The notes under the pieces: model-generated
Databases searched by the model: none
What the model was told of the DNA's origin: nothing
The model's input: the letters and a program-made list of their open reading frames with translations, nothing else
Program-made: the position numbers and the translations under genes
In this document: positions 41,898 to 50,892 of the stretch, piece after piece
Numbering within the stretch: position 1 is the first letter of the stretch
Layout of the letters: each line of letters starts with the position of its first letter
DNA from: JASHPR01 sp963739645
GTDB lineage: Bacteria; Actinomycetota; Actinomycetes; Streptosporangiales; Streptosporangiaceae
Reading direction: 5' to 3'
NCBI GenBank assembly: GCA_963739645.1
Contig: CAVUBM010000098.1
Span: 1 to 64,000, forward strand
Length of the DNA: 64,000 bases

Positions 41898-42224
41898 ATG
41901 AGTCTTTCCGACGAGCGCGGCGGCAGCTGGACGCTCCTGACTGGGCACGGGCACGTGCTCGTGGAGATCGCCCGCGACCCCGAGGCCCGGATGCGGGATA
42001 TCGCCGCCGCCGCCGGCATCACCGAGCGCACTGCCCAGGTCATCGTGGCCGACCTGGAGGCCGCTGGTTACATCATCCGCACCCGGATCGGGCGGCGCAC
42101 CCGGTACACCGTGAACCGCGACAGCCTGTTCCGGCATCCGGCCCAGGAAGGACACCGGATCGGCCCGTTCCTGGCCCTGCTGGCCACGGCCACCACCACA
42201 CCCTCCGGGCCGGATGACGTGTGA
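41898..42224 (+). CDS. Winged-helix (MarR/ArsR-like) regulator
   Basis: A 108-residue protein made almost only of a winged helix: TGHGHVLVEIARDPEARMRD, the recognition part AAAAGITERTAQVIVADLEA and the wing GYIIRTRIGRRTRYTVNRDS. It may repress its own promoter through the palindrome just upstream. The effector is unknown. Confidence 0.85.
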   Translation: MSLSDERGGSWTLLTGHGHVLVEIARDPEARMRDIAAAAGITERTAQVIVADLEAAGYIIRTRIGRRTRYTVNRDSLFRHPAQEGHRIGPFLALLATATTTPSGPDDV

Positions 42225-42303
42225 GATCGGGGTGCGACGCGGCGATGTTGCGACTGCTCCCAAGCGGCGAAGTGGCCGCCGCGGTCGAGTGCCGTGCCCG
42301 GCG

Positions 42304-42834
42304 TTACCACACGGAGCCGGGTCGCCAGTCACAGACGAGTTCGCCTGACAGGTCAATTGGTGCCGATACCGGCAGAACGTAGATCCAGCCATCCTCGCCC
42401 GCGGTACGGCGGATCCCGGCCGGGGTCAGCGCTGACGTCGGGCCCTGCCACCGCTGCCATCCGCGTGAGGTGTACAGGTGGCTGCCGTCTTCGCTGGCGC
42501 CGAGGGCGCCGAGCTGGTAGCCGCCCCGCACGAATCGCTCGAGCTCGGCCATCATCGTGGCGCCGTAGCCCCGGCGGCGCCGGTCTTCGCGCACCGCGAC
42601 ACCCTCGATGTATCCGGTGCGCAGCGCCTGGCTGCCGTGCAGCATACGCCGCTGAACGACGCTGGCATGACCGACGAGTTCCTCATCCTCAACGACCAGT
42701 GTGTGCATGCCACCGAGCACGTTCTCGAAGGTGTCATTGGACACACCCCCGAAGGCGGCGTCCATCAGCGCGCGAATGGCTGACTTCCCTCCGCTGTCGA
42801 GGTCGGCGGTGTGGACGGTCTGCAGCTCGATCAC
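42304..42834 (-). CDS. aac(2'): Aminoglycoside 2'-N-acetyltransferase AAC(2')-I family
   Basis: A GNAT-fold acetyltransferase matching AAC(2')-I of mycobacteria. VHTADLDSGGKSAIRALMDA, LGGMHTLVVEDEELVGHASV, GYIEGVAVREDRRRRGYGAT (acetyl-CoA loop), RGGYQLGALGASEDGSHLYT, SRGWQRWQGPTSALTPAG and the ending GELVCDWRPGSVW are typical. I place the start at the GTG at 42832-42834; a longer frame goes to 42888. The enzyme could inactivate 2'-amino aminoglycosides. In actinomycetes such genes are often chromosomal. Confidence 0.88.
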   Translation of the reverse strand: MIELQTVHTADLDSGGKSAIRALMDAAFGGVSNDTFENVLGGMHTLVVEDEELVGHASVVQRRMLHGSQALRTGYIEGVAVREDRRRRGYGATMMAELERFVRGGYQLGALGASEDGSHLYTSRGWQRWQGPTSALTPAGIRRTAGEDGWIYVLPVSAPIDLSGELVCDWRPGSVW

Positions 42835-42979
42835 GTTCGCCTCGCTCTCGCCCGCTTGGGTGCGTAACACCGCTGCGTGCCACACCACAAAGCGTGCCAG
42901 AGCTGGCGTCGTGATTTACCGGAGCCATGGACGACCGGCGTCGGCCACGTGGCGGTGCCAGCTGGCTGCGGCTGATCGG

Positions 42980-43342
42980 CTACCCGGCCTGGCCGCTGTC
43001 TTCCAGCGGCCAGAGGTCCACGTCGAGGTCAGCCCGCGTGCCCAGTTCGGCTTGTACCGCTGCGGCCAGGTCCTGAGCCTCGCGGGCCCAGCGGTCGCGT
43101 ACCGCCGGTGACCGCCAGCCGGTCTCGTAGTGGTAGTTGTCGTCGAATTCGCGCTGCCAGGCGGCGAGCCGGTCCAGCAGGCCGGGCGGGAACTTGGTGA
43201 ACTGCCAGGCGATGTTCCCGAAGCCGTCGCCCCACAGCGGAAGCTCGGCCATGTAGTCAGGGGCGAACCGGATGACCCGAGGCATCGGCTCGTCCCAGCC
43301 CAGGTCATCCTGGCCCGGGTGCCACCAGGGGTTCTCACCCAT
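42980..43342 (-). CDS. Hypothetical protein
   Basis: A 120-residue acidic, Trp-rich protein (MGENPWWHPGQDDLGWDEPM, FGNIAWQFTKFPPGLLDRLA, WQREFDDNYHYETGW). It is compact and soluble, with no family I can name. It lies 12 bp after the VOC gene in the same direction, so the two may form an operon. Confidence 0.75.
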   Translation of the reverse strand: MGENPWWHPGQDDLGWDEPMPRVIRFAPDYMAELPLWGDGFGNIAWQFTKFPPGLLDRLAAWQREFDDNYHYETGWRSPAVRDRWAREAQDLAAAVQAELGTRADLDVDLWPLEDSGQAG

Positions 43343-43354
43343 GGCCGCCGCCTA

Positions 43355-43735
43355 TCAGTAGTCGTCCTCGGGGACGTCCTCGGTGGTCAGGCAGAACGGG
43401 TGACCGGCCGGGTCGGCGTAGACGCGCCAGTGGTCGCCGGGCTGGAACTCGTACTTCGTGGCGCCCGCGGCCAGGACCCGCGCCTCGGTCGCGTCGAAAT
43501 CGTCGACGTCGAAGTCCAGGTGCATCTGCATCGACGAGGCCGTATCCGGCCAGGTCGGCGGCGTGTAGCCCGGATTGGTCTGGAAGTCGATCCGGCCGCC
43601 CGGGCAGCGCACCGTGGCCCAGGACTCATGGCGGAACGTCACCTTCCCGCCGGTGATCTCCGCGTAGAAGTCGGCCAGCTTCCCGGCGTCCGGGCAGTCG
43701 AGCGCGACCGAACCGAACGTGATCGCGTCAGACAT
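43355..43735 (-). CDS. VOC-family (glyoxalase/bleomycin resistance-like) protein
   Basis: A 126-residue protein with the paired beta-alpha-beta pattern of VOC proteins: FGSVALDCPDAGKLADFYAE, MQMHLDFDVDDFDATEARVL and WRVYADPAGHPFCLTTEDVP. The closing DPAGHPFCL is the usual second metal-site strand. The actual substrate is unknown. Confidence 0.88.
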   Translation of the reverse strand: MSDAITFGSVALDCPDAGKLADFYAEITGGKVTFRHESWATVRCPGGRIDFQTNPGYTPPTWPDTASSMQMHLDFDVDDFDATEARVLAAGATKYEFQPGDHWRVYADPAGHPFCLTTEDVPEDDY

Positions 43736-43977
43736 GACGTCCTCCAGTCAAGCGCGAGGGTGCAGGCCACCGGTGGGACCTGGGCCCGGTCCGATCCTGG
43801 ACCCGAACCCATCCTGGCGCAAACCGCCCGCACGTCCGCCGGGCGGCCCGCTTGCGCGGACGTCACGCCGCCGGGCGGAGCGCGCGGCCGGTCTCGCGGG
43901 CCGGCCAGCCGCAGCCCGACGACCCGCGTGACGTAGACCAGGGAAAGGGGCAGGAGCTGGCGGCCGTCTCTACGGCA

Positions 43978-44469
43978 TCAGCGCACCCGGTAGTAGGCGG
44001 TCGGATGCCACCACGGGCCGAACTGGACCCAGCCGATCCTCGTCCCGGACGAGTGCGCGCCATAGGTGTAGCGGCCGTGCGCGTACATCTCCACGTGCCC
44101 GCTGCCGTAGAACGCCAGGTCGCCCTTGAGCGGGTGGGCGACCCGCACCAGGTGCCTGCTGGCCAGCATCTGCGTGGTGGTGCGCGGCAGGGAGATCCCG
44201 GCGTGCCGGTAGGCCATCATGACCAGGCCGGAGCAGTCATAGCTGCCCGGGCCGGTGCCGCCGTAGCGGTAGGGCTTGCCGTACTGGGTCTTGGCCCAGT
44301 TGAGGGCGCGAATCCGGGTCGGCAGCACCACTTTCGATGCCGCGGCCTTCTGAACGGAATGAGCCGGCGCGGCGAGGGCCGGGCCGGCGGCGGTGAAACT
44401 CAGGGCGGCCACGATGGCCACCACAGCGGGCAGGGACAGCAGTTTGCGACGGATCCCAGACAAGGGCAC
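43978..44469 (-). CDS. Secreted NlpC/P60 peptidoglycan hydrolase
   Basis: A 163-residue exported enzyme. A signal peptide (RRKLLSLPAVVAIVAALSF, cleavage near GPALAAPA) precedes an NlpC/P60 domain with catalytic Cys in GPGSYDCSGLVMMAYRHAG and His in FYGSGHVEMYAHG. It cuts peptide stems of peptidoglycan outside the cell. No separate binding domain is present. Confidence 0.9.
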   Translation of the reverse strand: MPLSGIRRKLLSLPAVVAIVAALSFTAAGPALAAPAHSVQKAAASKVVLPTRIRALNWAKTQYGKPYRYGGTGPGSYDCSGLVMMAYRHAGISLPRTTTQMLASRHLVRVAHPLKGDLAFYGSGHVEMYAHGRYTYGAHSSGTRIGWVQFGPWWHPTAYYRVR

Positions 44470-44735
44470 TTTCCCCGGACCATAGGACGCGCTCGCAGAT
44501 ACGGAGCAAAGTGTCAGCCGGGGGCAGGGGCGGAAACGAGACCGCAGAGCGCCTGACCTACGGGACGCTAGCTGCCGGTGGCCCTATCTGTCCGGCGAAT
44601 TCCTGATCTGTGCGGTCCTGGCGGCCTTAATGATCCATTACGCAACAGCCGCAACCACCGTCCCCACGATCGGGATAGTGTATCGAATAGAAATTCGAAC
44701 AATCCGGGTCTATCTGGTCCTAGCGTCATGAATCT

Positions 44736-45176
44736 CTACTGGGCCGCGGCCGCTTCTGTGGGCGGGGCCTTGTCCGTCGGGGGATAGTCGCCGTGGCGGT
44801 GAACTATTTTCCATTCGCCGTTCTCGCGGCGGTATATGTGTGTGACGCGGATCACAATTGGCGCAACTGGGGCGCCGTCCAGGGACATCGAAATGTGCTC
44901 GAATCCGACCGTGTAGGCCAGGTCCCCGCTGATGCCCCCGGCCACGAACTCGAATTCATAGTCGCTCATGTGCGAGAACCGCGACGCGAGCCAGGGGAAG
45001 ACCGGGCCGACCTCGTTCCAGCCGCTCCGGCACGGCGTGTCGGCCCCGAACAGGGTCACCGGGTCCTGGGCTGACCACATCTGGATCCGCGGGCCAGCGT
45101 CGCCGCTGTGCAGGGCCTTCTCGGCCTCGATCTGGCGGCGCAGGGTCGTGTTGCGGAAATGGTCCAGCTCGCTCAT
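44736..45176 (-). CDS. SnoaL-like (NTF2-fold) protein
   Basis: A 146-residue protein with the NTF2 fold pattern: an N-terminal helix, DPVTLFGADTPCRSGWNEVG, FEFVAGGISGDLAYTVGFEH and VIRVTHIYRRENGEWKIVHR. The closing TH.YRRENGEWKIVHRH is typical of SnoaL/DUF4440 proteins. It may be an enzyme or only a ligand-binding protein. Confidence 0.85.
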   Translation of the reverse strand: MSELDHFRNTTLRRQIEAEKALHSGDAGPRIQMWSAQDPVTLFGADTPCRSGWNEVGPVFPWLASRFSHMSDYEFEFVAGGISGDLAYTVGFEHISMSLDGAPVAPIVIRVTHIYRRENGEWKIVHRHGDYPPTDKAPPTEAAAAQ

Positions 45177-45344
45177 CGCAGCCCCCTGGAGCGTTCGGAT
45201 TCAGCTCGTACGCAGGTTCAAGCGCACCTCAGCGCCCGGGTGGGCCGCGATGGTGCTAACACGACGATCTGGCATGGTGGCTGGCCACCTTGGTCGGTGC
45301 CGCGGCATGGGGGATGCTGCTGGGGCGGCAGAGGGGAGACTGCT

Positions 45345-47759
45345 GTGCGCGCTGTCGCGATGGTGCTCCGGGGCCGGTTCCGGCAGTACTGGAAGTCGTG
45401 GCTGGCCCTCAGCGTGCTCGTGGCCGTGGCTGGCGGGTTCGTTCTGGCCACGGCCGTGGCCGCGCGCCGGACGGCGGCCGCCTTCCCCCAGTTTGCGGCC
45501 CGGCATGGGTACGACGTCATCGTGTACAGCGGCCAGCCGCTCCCGCAGCTGGCCCGGCTGCCCCATGTCGCGTCGGCGGTGCCGGTGCCCGCGGCGTTCA
45601 GCGGCCAGGCTCGGCTGCGCGTCCTGCCGCAAGCCGATCGATGCCGAGAAGATGCTGATCAACGAGGTGCCGCCGCGGGAGCTGCCGCGGATGGTGACAC
45701 TCCTCGTCCGGGCGGATGCCCGACCAGTCGGACCCCGACGAGGTCCTGGCGTCGTTCACCCTCGCCAAGGACAACGGCGTGCGCGTCGGCTCGGTGATCC
45801 AGGCCCAGGTGGCCAGCCTGGCGCAGCTGAGCGGGGGGCCCGCGGACCTGTCGCCGGCCATGAACCCCGCGCTGCGGGTGGTGGGGATCGTGGCCGCCGA
45901 GAGCGAGTTTCCCTCTGGGGCCATGCGCGCACTACGACCTCTACGCCACGACGGCATTCGCCGCGGCGGTCAGTCACCGCGCGGCGCTGCAGTCCACCTA
46001 CTACGTGCGGCTCACCCGCGGGGCCGCCGACATGGCCGACTTGGACAGCCGGTCCCGGTCCCTGAACGTGTACGGGACCTACGACCTGGATGCCGCGGCC
46101 GGCGCGGTGGAGGGCTCGATCCGGCCGCAGGTCATCGGCTGGTACGTGCTGGCCGGCCTGGCCGCGCTGGCCGCCCTGACGGTCATCGCGCAGGCGATGG
46201 CCCGGCAGGCGGCTACCGAGCGGGCCGATCACCCGGCCCTGTCGGCGCTGGGCGTGCGGCCCCGCGAGCTCACGGCGGCCGCCCTGGCCCGCGCGCTGCT
46301 GATCGGCGTGGCGGGTGCCGCCGGGGCGGTGCTGCTGGCGGTGCTGGTGTCCCCGCTGACACCGGTGGGCGAGGCCCGGATCGCCGTTCCCTCGCCGGGC
46401 ACCATGTCCTTCGACCCGGTCGCCCTCCCGCTCGGCGCGCTGGTGGTGCTGGCCGCCGTGATCGCGGTGTCGGCCTGGCCCGCGGTGCGCCAGGCCCGGC
46501 TGCTGCGCAGTCACCCACCGCCGTCGGCGGCGCCGGTGGTGGTGGCGGTGGGCCGGGCCGCGGCCCTGGCCGGCCTGCCGGCCACCGCGCTGGTCGGGAT
46601 CCGGCACGCGCTCGAACGGGGCCGGGACGGGCAGCCGGTGGGCACGGCGCTGCTCGGCACTGGTGCTGGCGGTGGCGGCGCTGTGCGCGACCGCCGTGTT
46701 CGGCGCCAGCCTGACCCACCTGGTGTCCTCGCCCGCGCTGTACGGCGCGCCGTTCCAGGCCTACTTCAGCAGCGACGGGCTGCCCGGATCGCAGGCGAAG
46801 GTCACCGGGCCGGTGCTGGACAGCCTGCGCCGGGACCGTGCGATCAGGCAGATCACGCTGGGCGCGTTCGTCGAGGTCAACGTCAACGGCAGGCACGTCC
46901 GCACGGTCGTGATGACCCCGGTCCGCGGCCCCGCCCTGCTGTCGGCCGTGGACGGCCGCCTGCCCCGCGGTGACCGGGACATCATGCTCGGCGTGGCCAC
47001 GATGCGCGCCACAGGCGCCCGGCTGGGCGGAACGGTCCGGGTGACGGTCTCCGACCCCGCCGGGGCGCCGCACGTGGCCAGCTTCCACGTGATCGGCCGG
47101 GCGTCCCTGAACGCCGGCACCGGCGGGCTGGGCAACGGGGCGGTGATGACCACCAGCGCCTTCGTCGACGCCCAGTGCCCGCCCGGGCCCGGCCAGCCCG
47201 CGTGCCAGCGCGCGGTCAGGCACGGCATGGCGACCGTCGTGCTGGTCCGCGCCGCCCCGGGGGCGGCCGGGCAGGCGGCGCTGGCCCGGCACATCCGCCA
47301 GTACCGCGACTTCACCTCCCTGCCGGCCAAGCCGACCGTGCTGGTCAACTTCGGTGAGTCGGTCAACTTCCCGCTGCTGTTCGGGGTGGCGCTGTCGCTG
47401 TTCGGCGCCGCGACCATGGTGCACCTGCTGCTGGTCAGCGTGGCCCGGCGGCGCCGGGAGACCGGGCTGCTGAAGTCGCTCGGGTTCGTCCGCCGCCAGG
47501 TCGCCGCGGCGGTCTGCTGGCAGGCCACGACGGTTGCGCTGGTCGGGATCGTGGTCGGGGCGCCGATCGGCATCGCGGTGGGCCGGGTGCTCTGGCGGGT
47601 GTTCGCCACGAACTTCGGCGTGGTCCCGGTGCCGGTGGTGCCGCTGCTGCTGCTGACCGTGCTCGCCGCGGCGTGCTCGCCGCGGCCAACGTGCTCGCCG
47701 CCGGGCCCGCCCTGCTGGCGGCCCGGTCCAACCCCGGCCAGCTGCTCCGGGCCGAGTAG
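45345..47759 (+). pseudogene. FtsX-type ABC transporter permease (several frameshifts)
   Basis: The reconstructed protein has about 805 residues. It starts at GTG 45345 (ribosome site GGGGAG) with RGRFRQYWKSWLALSVLVAV and ends LLAARSNPGQLLRAE at 47759. Frames change near 45630, 45712, 45930, 46660 and 47675. Visible are a first helix, a long extracellular part, a first FtsX core (GWYVLAGLAALAALTVIAQA) and a second (LFGVALSLFGAATMVHLLLV, ETGLLKSLGFVRRQVAAAVC). This is the MacB/FtsX family of lipid or peptide efflux. No ATPase gene lies beside it. The indels look like sequence errors. Confidence 0.8.
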
Positions 47760-47984
47760 CCGCACGACGAGGCTGCCGGACGATCTTGACCCTCCTGTAG
47801 CCGGAGAGTCGAGGCGCACCGCACCGAGGTCTGCTGGCCGGTGTTCCAGACCACGCCCCCGTCCTGACCGCCCCCCAGCACGATTCTCGTCCTGGCCAGG
47901 GGGTGCTAGCTCCTGCAAACGCGATGTATCGTGTTGTCACGACCGGCTGGCAGCCGGACCGGGGGCGAGAAAGGCGACGGGGAC

Positions 47985-48797
47985 ATGTTCGAGAGGTTCA
48001 CCGACCAGGCGCGGCGGGTCCTGATCCTGGCCCAGGAGGAGGCCAGGATGCTCGACCACAACTACATCGGTCCCGAGCACATCCTGCTCGGCCTGACCCT
48101 GGAGGACACCGGGCCGACGGCGCAGGCGCTGCAGTCGCTGGGGATCGGCCTGGACGCGGTGCGCAAGCAGGTCAAGGAGATCATCGGCCGGGGCCAGCAG
48201 CCGCCGCGGTCCGGGCACATCCCGTTCACGCCGCGGGCCAAGAGGACGCTGGAGCTGACCATGCGCGAGGCCATGCAGCTCGGCAGCAACAACATCGCGC
48301 CCGAGCACATCCTGCTGGGCCTGATCCGCACCGGTGAGGGGCCCGCCGCCGAGGTGCTCATCGGCCTGGGGGCCACCCTGGACGCGGTCCGCCAGCAGCT
48401 GATCGGGCCGCACGAGACGGAGCAGCCCGCGAAGCGCCCCGGCCCGGCCGGCGGGGCAAAGCGCAAGCAGCTGGCCCAGATCCTCGAGCGTCTCGACGCG
48501 ATGGAGTCGCGCCTGTCCGTCCTGGAGCGGCGCGTGGGCACCGGGCCGGACGTGCGCGACCTGGACCGGCAGATCAGGCAGGTCCGCCGGGACAAGGAGC
48601 AGGCCATCAACGCCCAGGAGTTCGAGAGCGCCGCGACCCTGCGGGACCGGGAAAGGGAGCTGCTCGCCGGGATGGACGCCCGCCAGGAGGAGTGGGCCAG
48701 CACGCACCAGGACCTGCCGTCGCTGAGCGACGAGGTCGAGCACCTGCGCGATCTGCTGCACCAGCACGGCATCGAGCCGCACGGCGGCGCGGCGTAG
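47985..48797 (+). CDS. Clp_N-domain protein with UVR motif, lacking AAA+ modules
   Basis: A 270-residue protein. Two Clp_N repeats match the N-terminus of ClpC: MFERFTDQARRVLILAQEEA, LDHNYIGPEHILLGL, then FTPRAKRTLELTMREAMQLG with NNIAPEHILLGLIRTGEG. A coiled coil and a UVR motif follow (REQAINAQEFESAATLRDRE type). In ClpC these parts frame the ATPase, which is absent here, so the protein may bind substrates or compete for ClpC adaptors. ATG at 47985 after CGACGGGGAC. Confidence 0.85.
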   Translation: MFERFTDQARRVLILAQEEARMLDHNYIGPEHILLGLTLEDTGPTAQALQSLGIGLDAVRKQVKEIIGRGQQPPRSGHIPFTPRAKRTLELTMREAMQLGSNNIAPEHILLGLIRTGEGPAAEVLIGLGATLDAVRQQLIGPHETEQPAKRPGPAGGAKRKQLAQILERLDAMESRLSVLERRVGTGPDVRDLDRQIRQVRRDKEQAINAQEFESAATLRDRERELLAGMDARQEEWASTHQDLPSLSDEVEHLRDLLHQHGIEPHGGAA

Positions 48798-48809
48798 CCG
48801 GCCTGGCGG

Positions 48810-49475
48810 TCAGCGGGTCAGGGCGCTGTCCGCGGTGCCCCCGTACAGCTCGGCCGCGCGCCAGCAGTACCAGGCCACCACGGACCGGTACGGCCGGTAC
48901 GGCTCGCCCAGCGGCTCGAGCTCCTTCGCGGTCGGCGTGGGGATCCCCCAGGCCAGCCCGTACCCCTTGCGGACCCCGAGGTCACCGGTCGGCCACACGT
49001 CCAGGCGCTGCAGCTGGAAGATGAGGAACATCTCCGACGTCCACCGCCCGATACCCCGCACCGTCGAGAGCCGCGTCACCACGTCGGCGTCGCTCTCATC
49101 CCACAGCCGGCCCGGGTCGAGCACGACCGTCCCGTCCGCCACCTTGGCCGCCAGGTCCCGCAGGGACGCGACCTTGGCCCGGGACAGGCCGACCGACCGG
49201 AGCGTCTCGTCGGACAGCGCCAGCAGCCGCTCGGGGGTGATCTCACCATCCAGCGCGGCGATCAGGCGCCCGTGGATGGCCGAGGCCGCGGCGCCGGCCA
49301 GCTGCTGGTAGACGATCGCGCGGATCAGGGCCGCGAGATGGGACTCGGTCGGCGGGCTGACGTCGGGCGGGCCCGCCTCGCTGATCAGGCGGCGCAGCAC
49401 CGGGTCGCGTTCGGCCAGGATGTCGGTGGCCTGGCGGTAGCTGGTCGCGGCGTCGTATGCGGGTCGGCCTGGCAT
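48810..49475 (-). CDS. DNA-3-methyladenine glycosylase (HhH-GPD)
   Basis: A 221-residue AlkA-type base-excision enzyme. AIVYQQLAGAAASAIHGRLI opens the HhH-GPD domain, TVRGIGRWTSEMFLIFQLQR is the helix-hairpin-helix, and VWPTGDLGVRKGYGLAWG holds the catalytic Asp. It lacks the N-terminal AlkA domain, like other short members. Its start is 9 bp from the divergent UvrC-like gene, so the two share a promoter region. Confidence 0.9.
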   Translation of the reverse strand: MPGRPAYDAATSYRQATDILAERDPVLRRLISEAGPPDVSPPTESHLAALIRAIVYQQLAGAAASAIHGRLIAALDGEITPERLLALSDETLRSVGLSRAKVASLRDLAAKVADGTVVLDPGRLWDESDADVVTRLSTVRGIGRWTSEMFLIFQLQRLDVWPTGDLGVRKGYGLAWGIPTPTAKELEPLGEPYRPYRSVVAWYCWRAAELYGGTADSALTR

Positions 49476-49484
49476 GGGCTAAGT

Positions 49485-50423
49485 ATGAACCTGATGGATC
49501 TCGTGGGCCGGGGTGCGCCCCCGGCGATCGCGCGGCTGCCGGGCACGCCCGGGGTCTACAGGTTCCGCGACGCCCGGGGCCGGGTGCTGTACATCGGCCG
49601 GGCCAGCGCGCTGCGCAGCCGGGTGGCCTCGTACTGGTCGGACCTGGGCGACCGCGCTCATCTGGCCCCCATGGTGACCCGGGTCGCCCGGGTCGAGGCG
49701 GTCAGCTGCGCGTCGGCGCACGAAGCCGCGTGGCTGGAACGCAATCTGCTCGAGCACTCCATGCCGCCGTGGAACCGGACGGCGGGCGGGCAGGAGAGCG
49801 TCGTCCACATCCGGATGGATCAGCGGCCGTCCGCATCCGGGCTGAGCGTGGTGTACCGCACGCCCCCGGCCGCCCAGGTGCGCTACTTCGGCCCGTACCT
49901 CGGCGGCCTGCGGGTCCGCCAGGCGGTGACCGGGCTGCACCGGATCCTGCCTCTGGCCTACGCGGGCACCGGGCTGCGCGGCGCGCAGCGCGACATGGCC
50001 CGGGCCCGCGGCGTCACGGGCGCCGACCGCGGCGAGCTCATCCGGGCCCTGGCCGCGGTCCTGGAGTGCCAGCCGGACGCGGTGGCCGGGGCTCGTGCCG
50101 ACCTTGGGCTGGTACGCGACCGCGCCGCCGGCTCCCTCGCCTTCGAGTTCGCGGCCCAGGTGCAGAGCGAGATCCAGGCGCTGGACTGGGTGACCAGCCC
50201 GCAGCGGGTCACCGCCCCTGAGGCCGGGGACGCCGACGTGTACGGGTGGTCCGGTGACGTGCTGGTCAGGTTCGGGGTCCGCGGCGGGCGGCTCTGCCAG
50301 TGGTCGGCGCGCCGGTGCTCGCGCTCGCGGGCCACGCCGCGGCTGGCCGCCACCCCCGCGGCCTGGGCCGACTTCGCCCGGCGCAACGCCGAGCTCGCCG
50401 CCGCCCTGCGCCTGGCAGACTGA
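49485..50423 (+). CDS. Short UvrC-like GIY-YIG protein
   Basis: A 312-residue protein. The GIY-YIG domain is clear: GTPGVYRFRDARGRVLYIGR, ASALRSRVASYW, with Glu in AHEAAWLERNLLEHSMPPWN. The next part resembles UvrC: VRYFGPYLGGLRVRQAVTGL and a possible UVR-like helix (GSLAFEFAAQVQSEIQALDW). The second nuclease half and the HhH end of UvrC are missing, so it can only make the first cut if active, like Cho of E. coli. It is divergent from the glycosylase gene. Confidence 0.85.
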   Translation: MNLMDLVGRGAPPAIARLPGTPGVYRFRDARGRVLYIGRASALRSRVASYWSDLGDRAHLAPMVTRVARVEAVSCASAHEAAWLERNLLEHSMPPWNRTAGGQESVVHIRMDQRPSASGLSVVYRTPPAAQVRYFGPYLGGLRVRQAVTGLHRILPLAYAGTGLRGAQRDMARARGVTGADRGELIRALAAVLECQPDAVAGARADLGLVRDRAAGSLAFEFAAQVQSEIQALDWVTSPQRVTAPEAGDADVYGWSGDVLVRFGVRGGRLCQWSARRCSRSRATPRLAATPAAWADFARRNAELAAALRLAD

Positions 50424-50426
50424 GCT

Positions 50427-50879
50427 GGTGAGTGCACCGAGCCTGATTTCGAGCTGGGCTCTGACGGCCCGTCGCTCATCCTCGTGGGCGTGGACGGCTC
50501 GCGGACGTCGCTGCGGGCGGCCGCCTACGCCGCCGGTCTCGCCCGGCAGCGGTGCAAGCTGCTCGCCGTGTACGTGGCGCGGCTGTCCGCGAACATCGGC
50601 CTCGCGCCCGGTGTGTCGGCCGCGCTGAACGAGACCTCGCTGGAGATCGCGGACGACCTGGGGCGGCAGGCACGCGACCGGGCCGCCGAGATCGGGGTGG
50701 ACCTCGAGTTCCGGTCCGTGGTCGGGGACCCGCTGACCGAGCTGACCCGGGTGGCCGCCGAGACGAAGGCGGACGCGGTGGTGGTCGGCGCGTCCGAGCA
50801 CGCCGGACACCGGATCGTGGGGTCGCTGGCGACCCGGCTGGTCCGGGCCGGGAAGTGGCCGGTGACGGTCGTGCCGTAG
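50427..50879 (+). CDS. Universal stress protein (UspA) family
   Basis: The unbroken frame gives LVGVDGSRTSLRAAAYAAGL (UspA strand 1), VVGDPLTELTRVAAETKADA and VVVGASEHAGHRIVGSLATR followed by VRAGKWPVTVVP, the usual ATP-binding end. The natural start is probably GTG 50427, with one base missing near 50443; then MSAPSP joins FELGSDGPSLILVGVDGS. Single-domain stress protein. Confidence 0.82.
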   Translation, partial: GECTEPDFELGSDGPSLILVGVDGSRTSLRAAAYAAGLARQRCKLLAVYVARLSANIGLAPGVSAALNETSLEIADDLGRQARDRAAEIGVDLEFRSVVGDPLTELTRVAAETKADAVVVGASEHAGHRIVGSLATRLVRAGKWPVTVVP

Positions 50880-50892
50880 GCCTCCCGGCGGG

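Noticed and set aside
44470..44735. A c-di-AMP (ydaO-type) riboswitch upstream of the NlpC/P60 gene
   Set aside because: Such switches often precede these genes in actinomycetes, but I could not find the conserved core blocks in this leader. A covariance-model search would decide.
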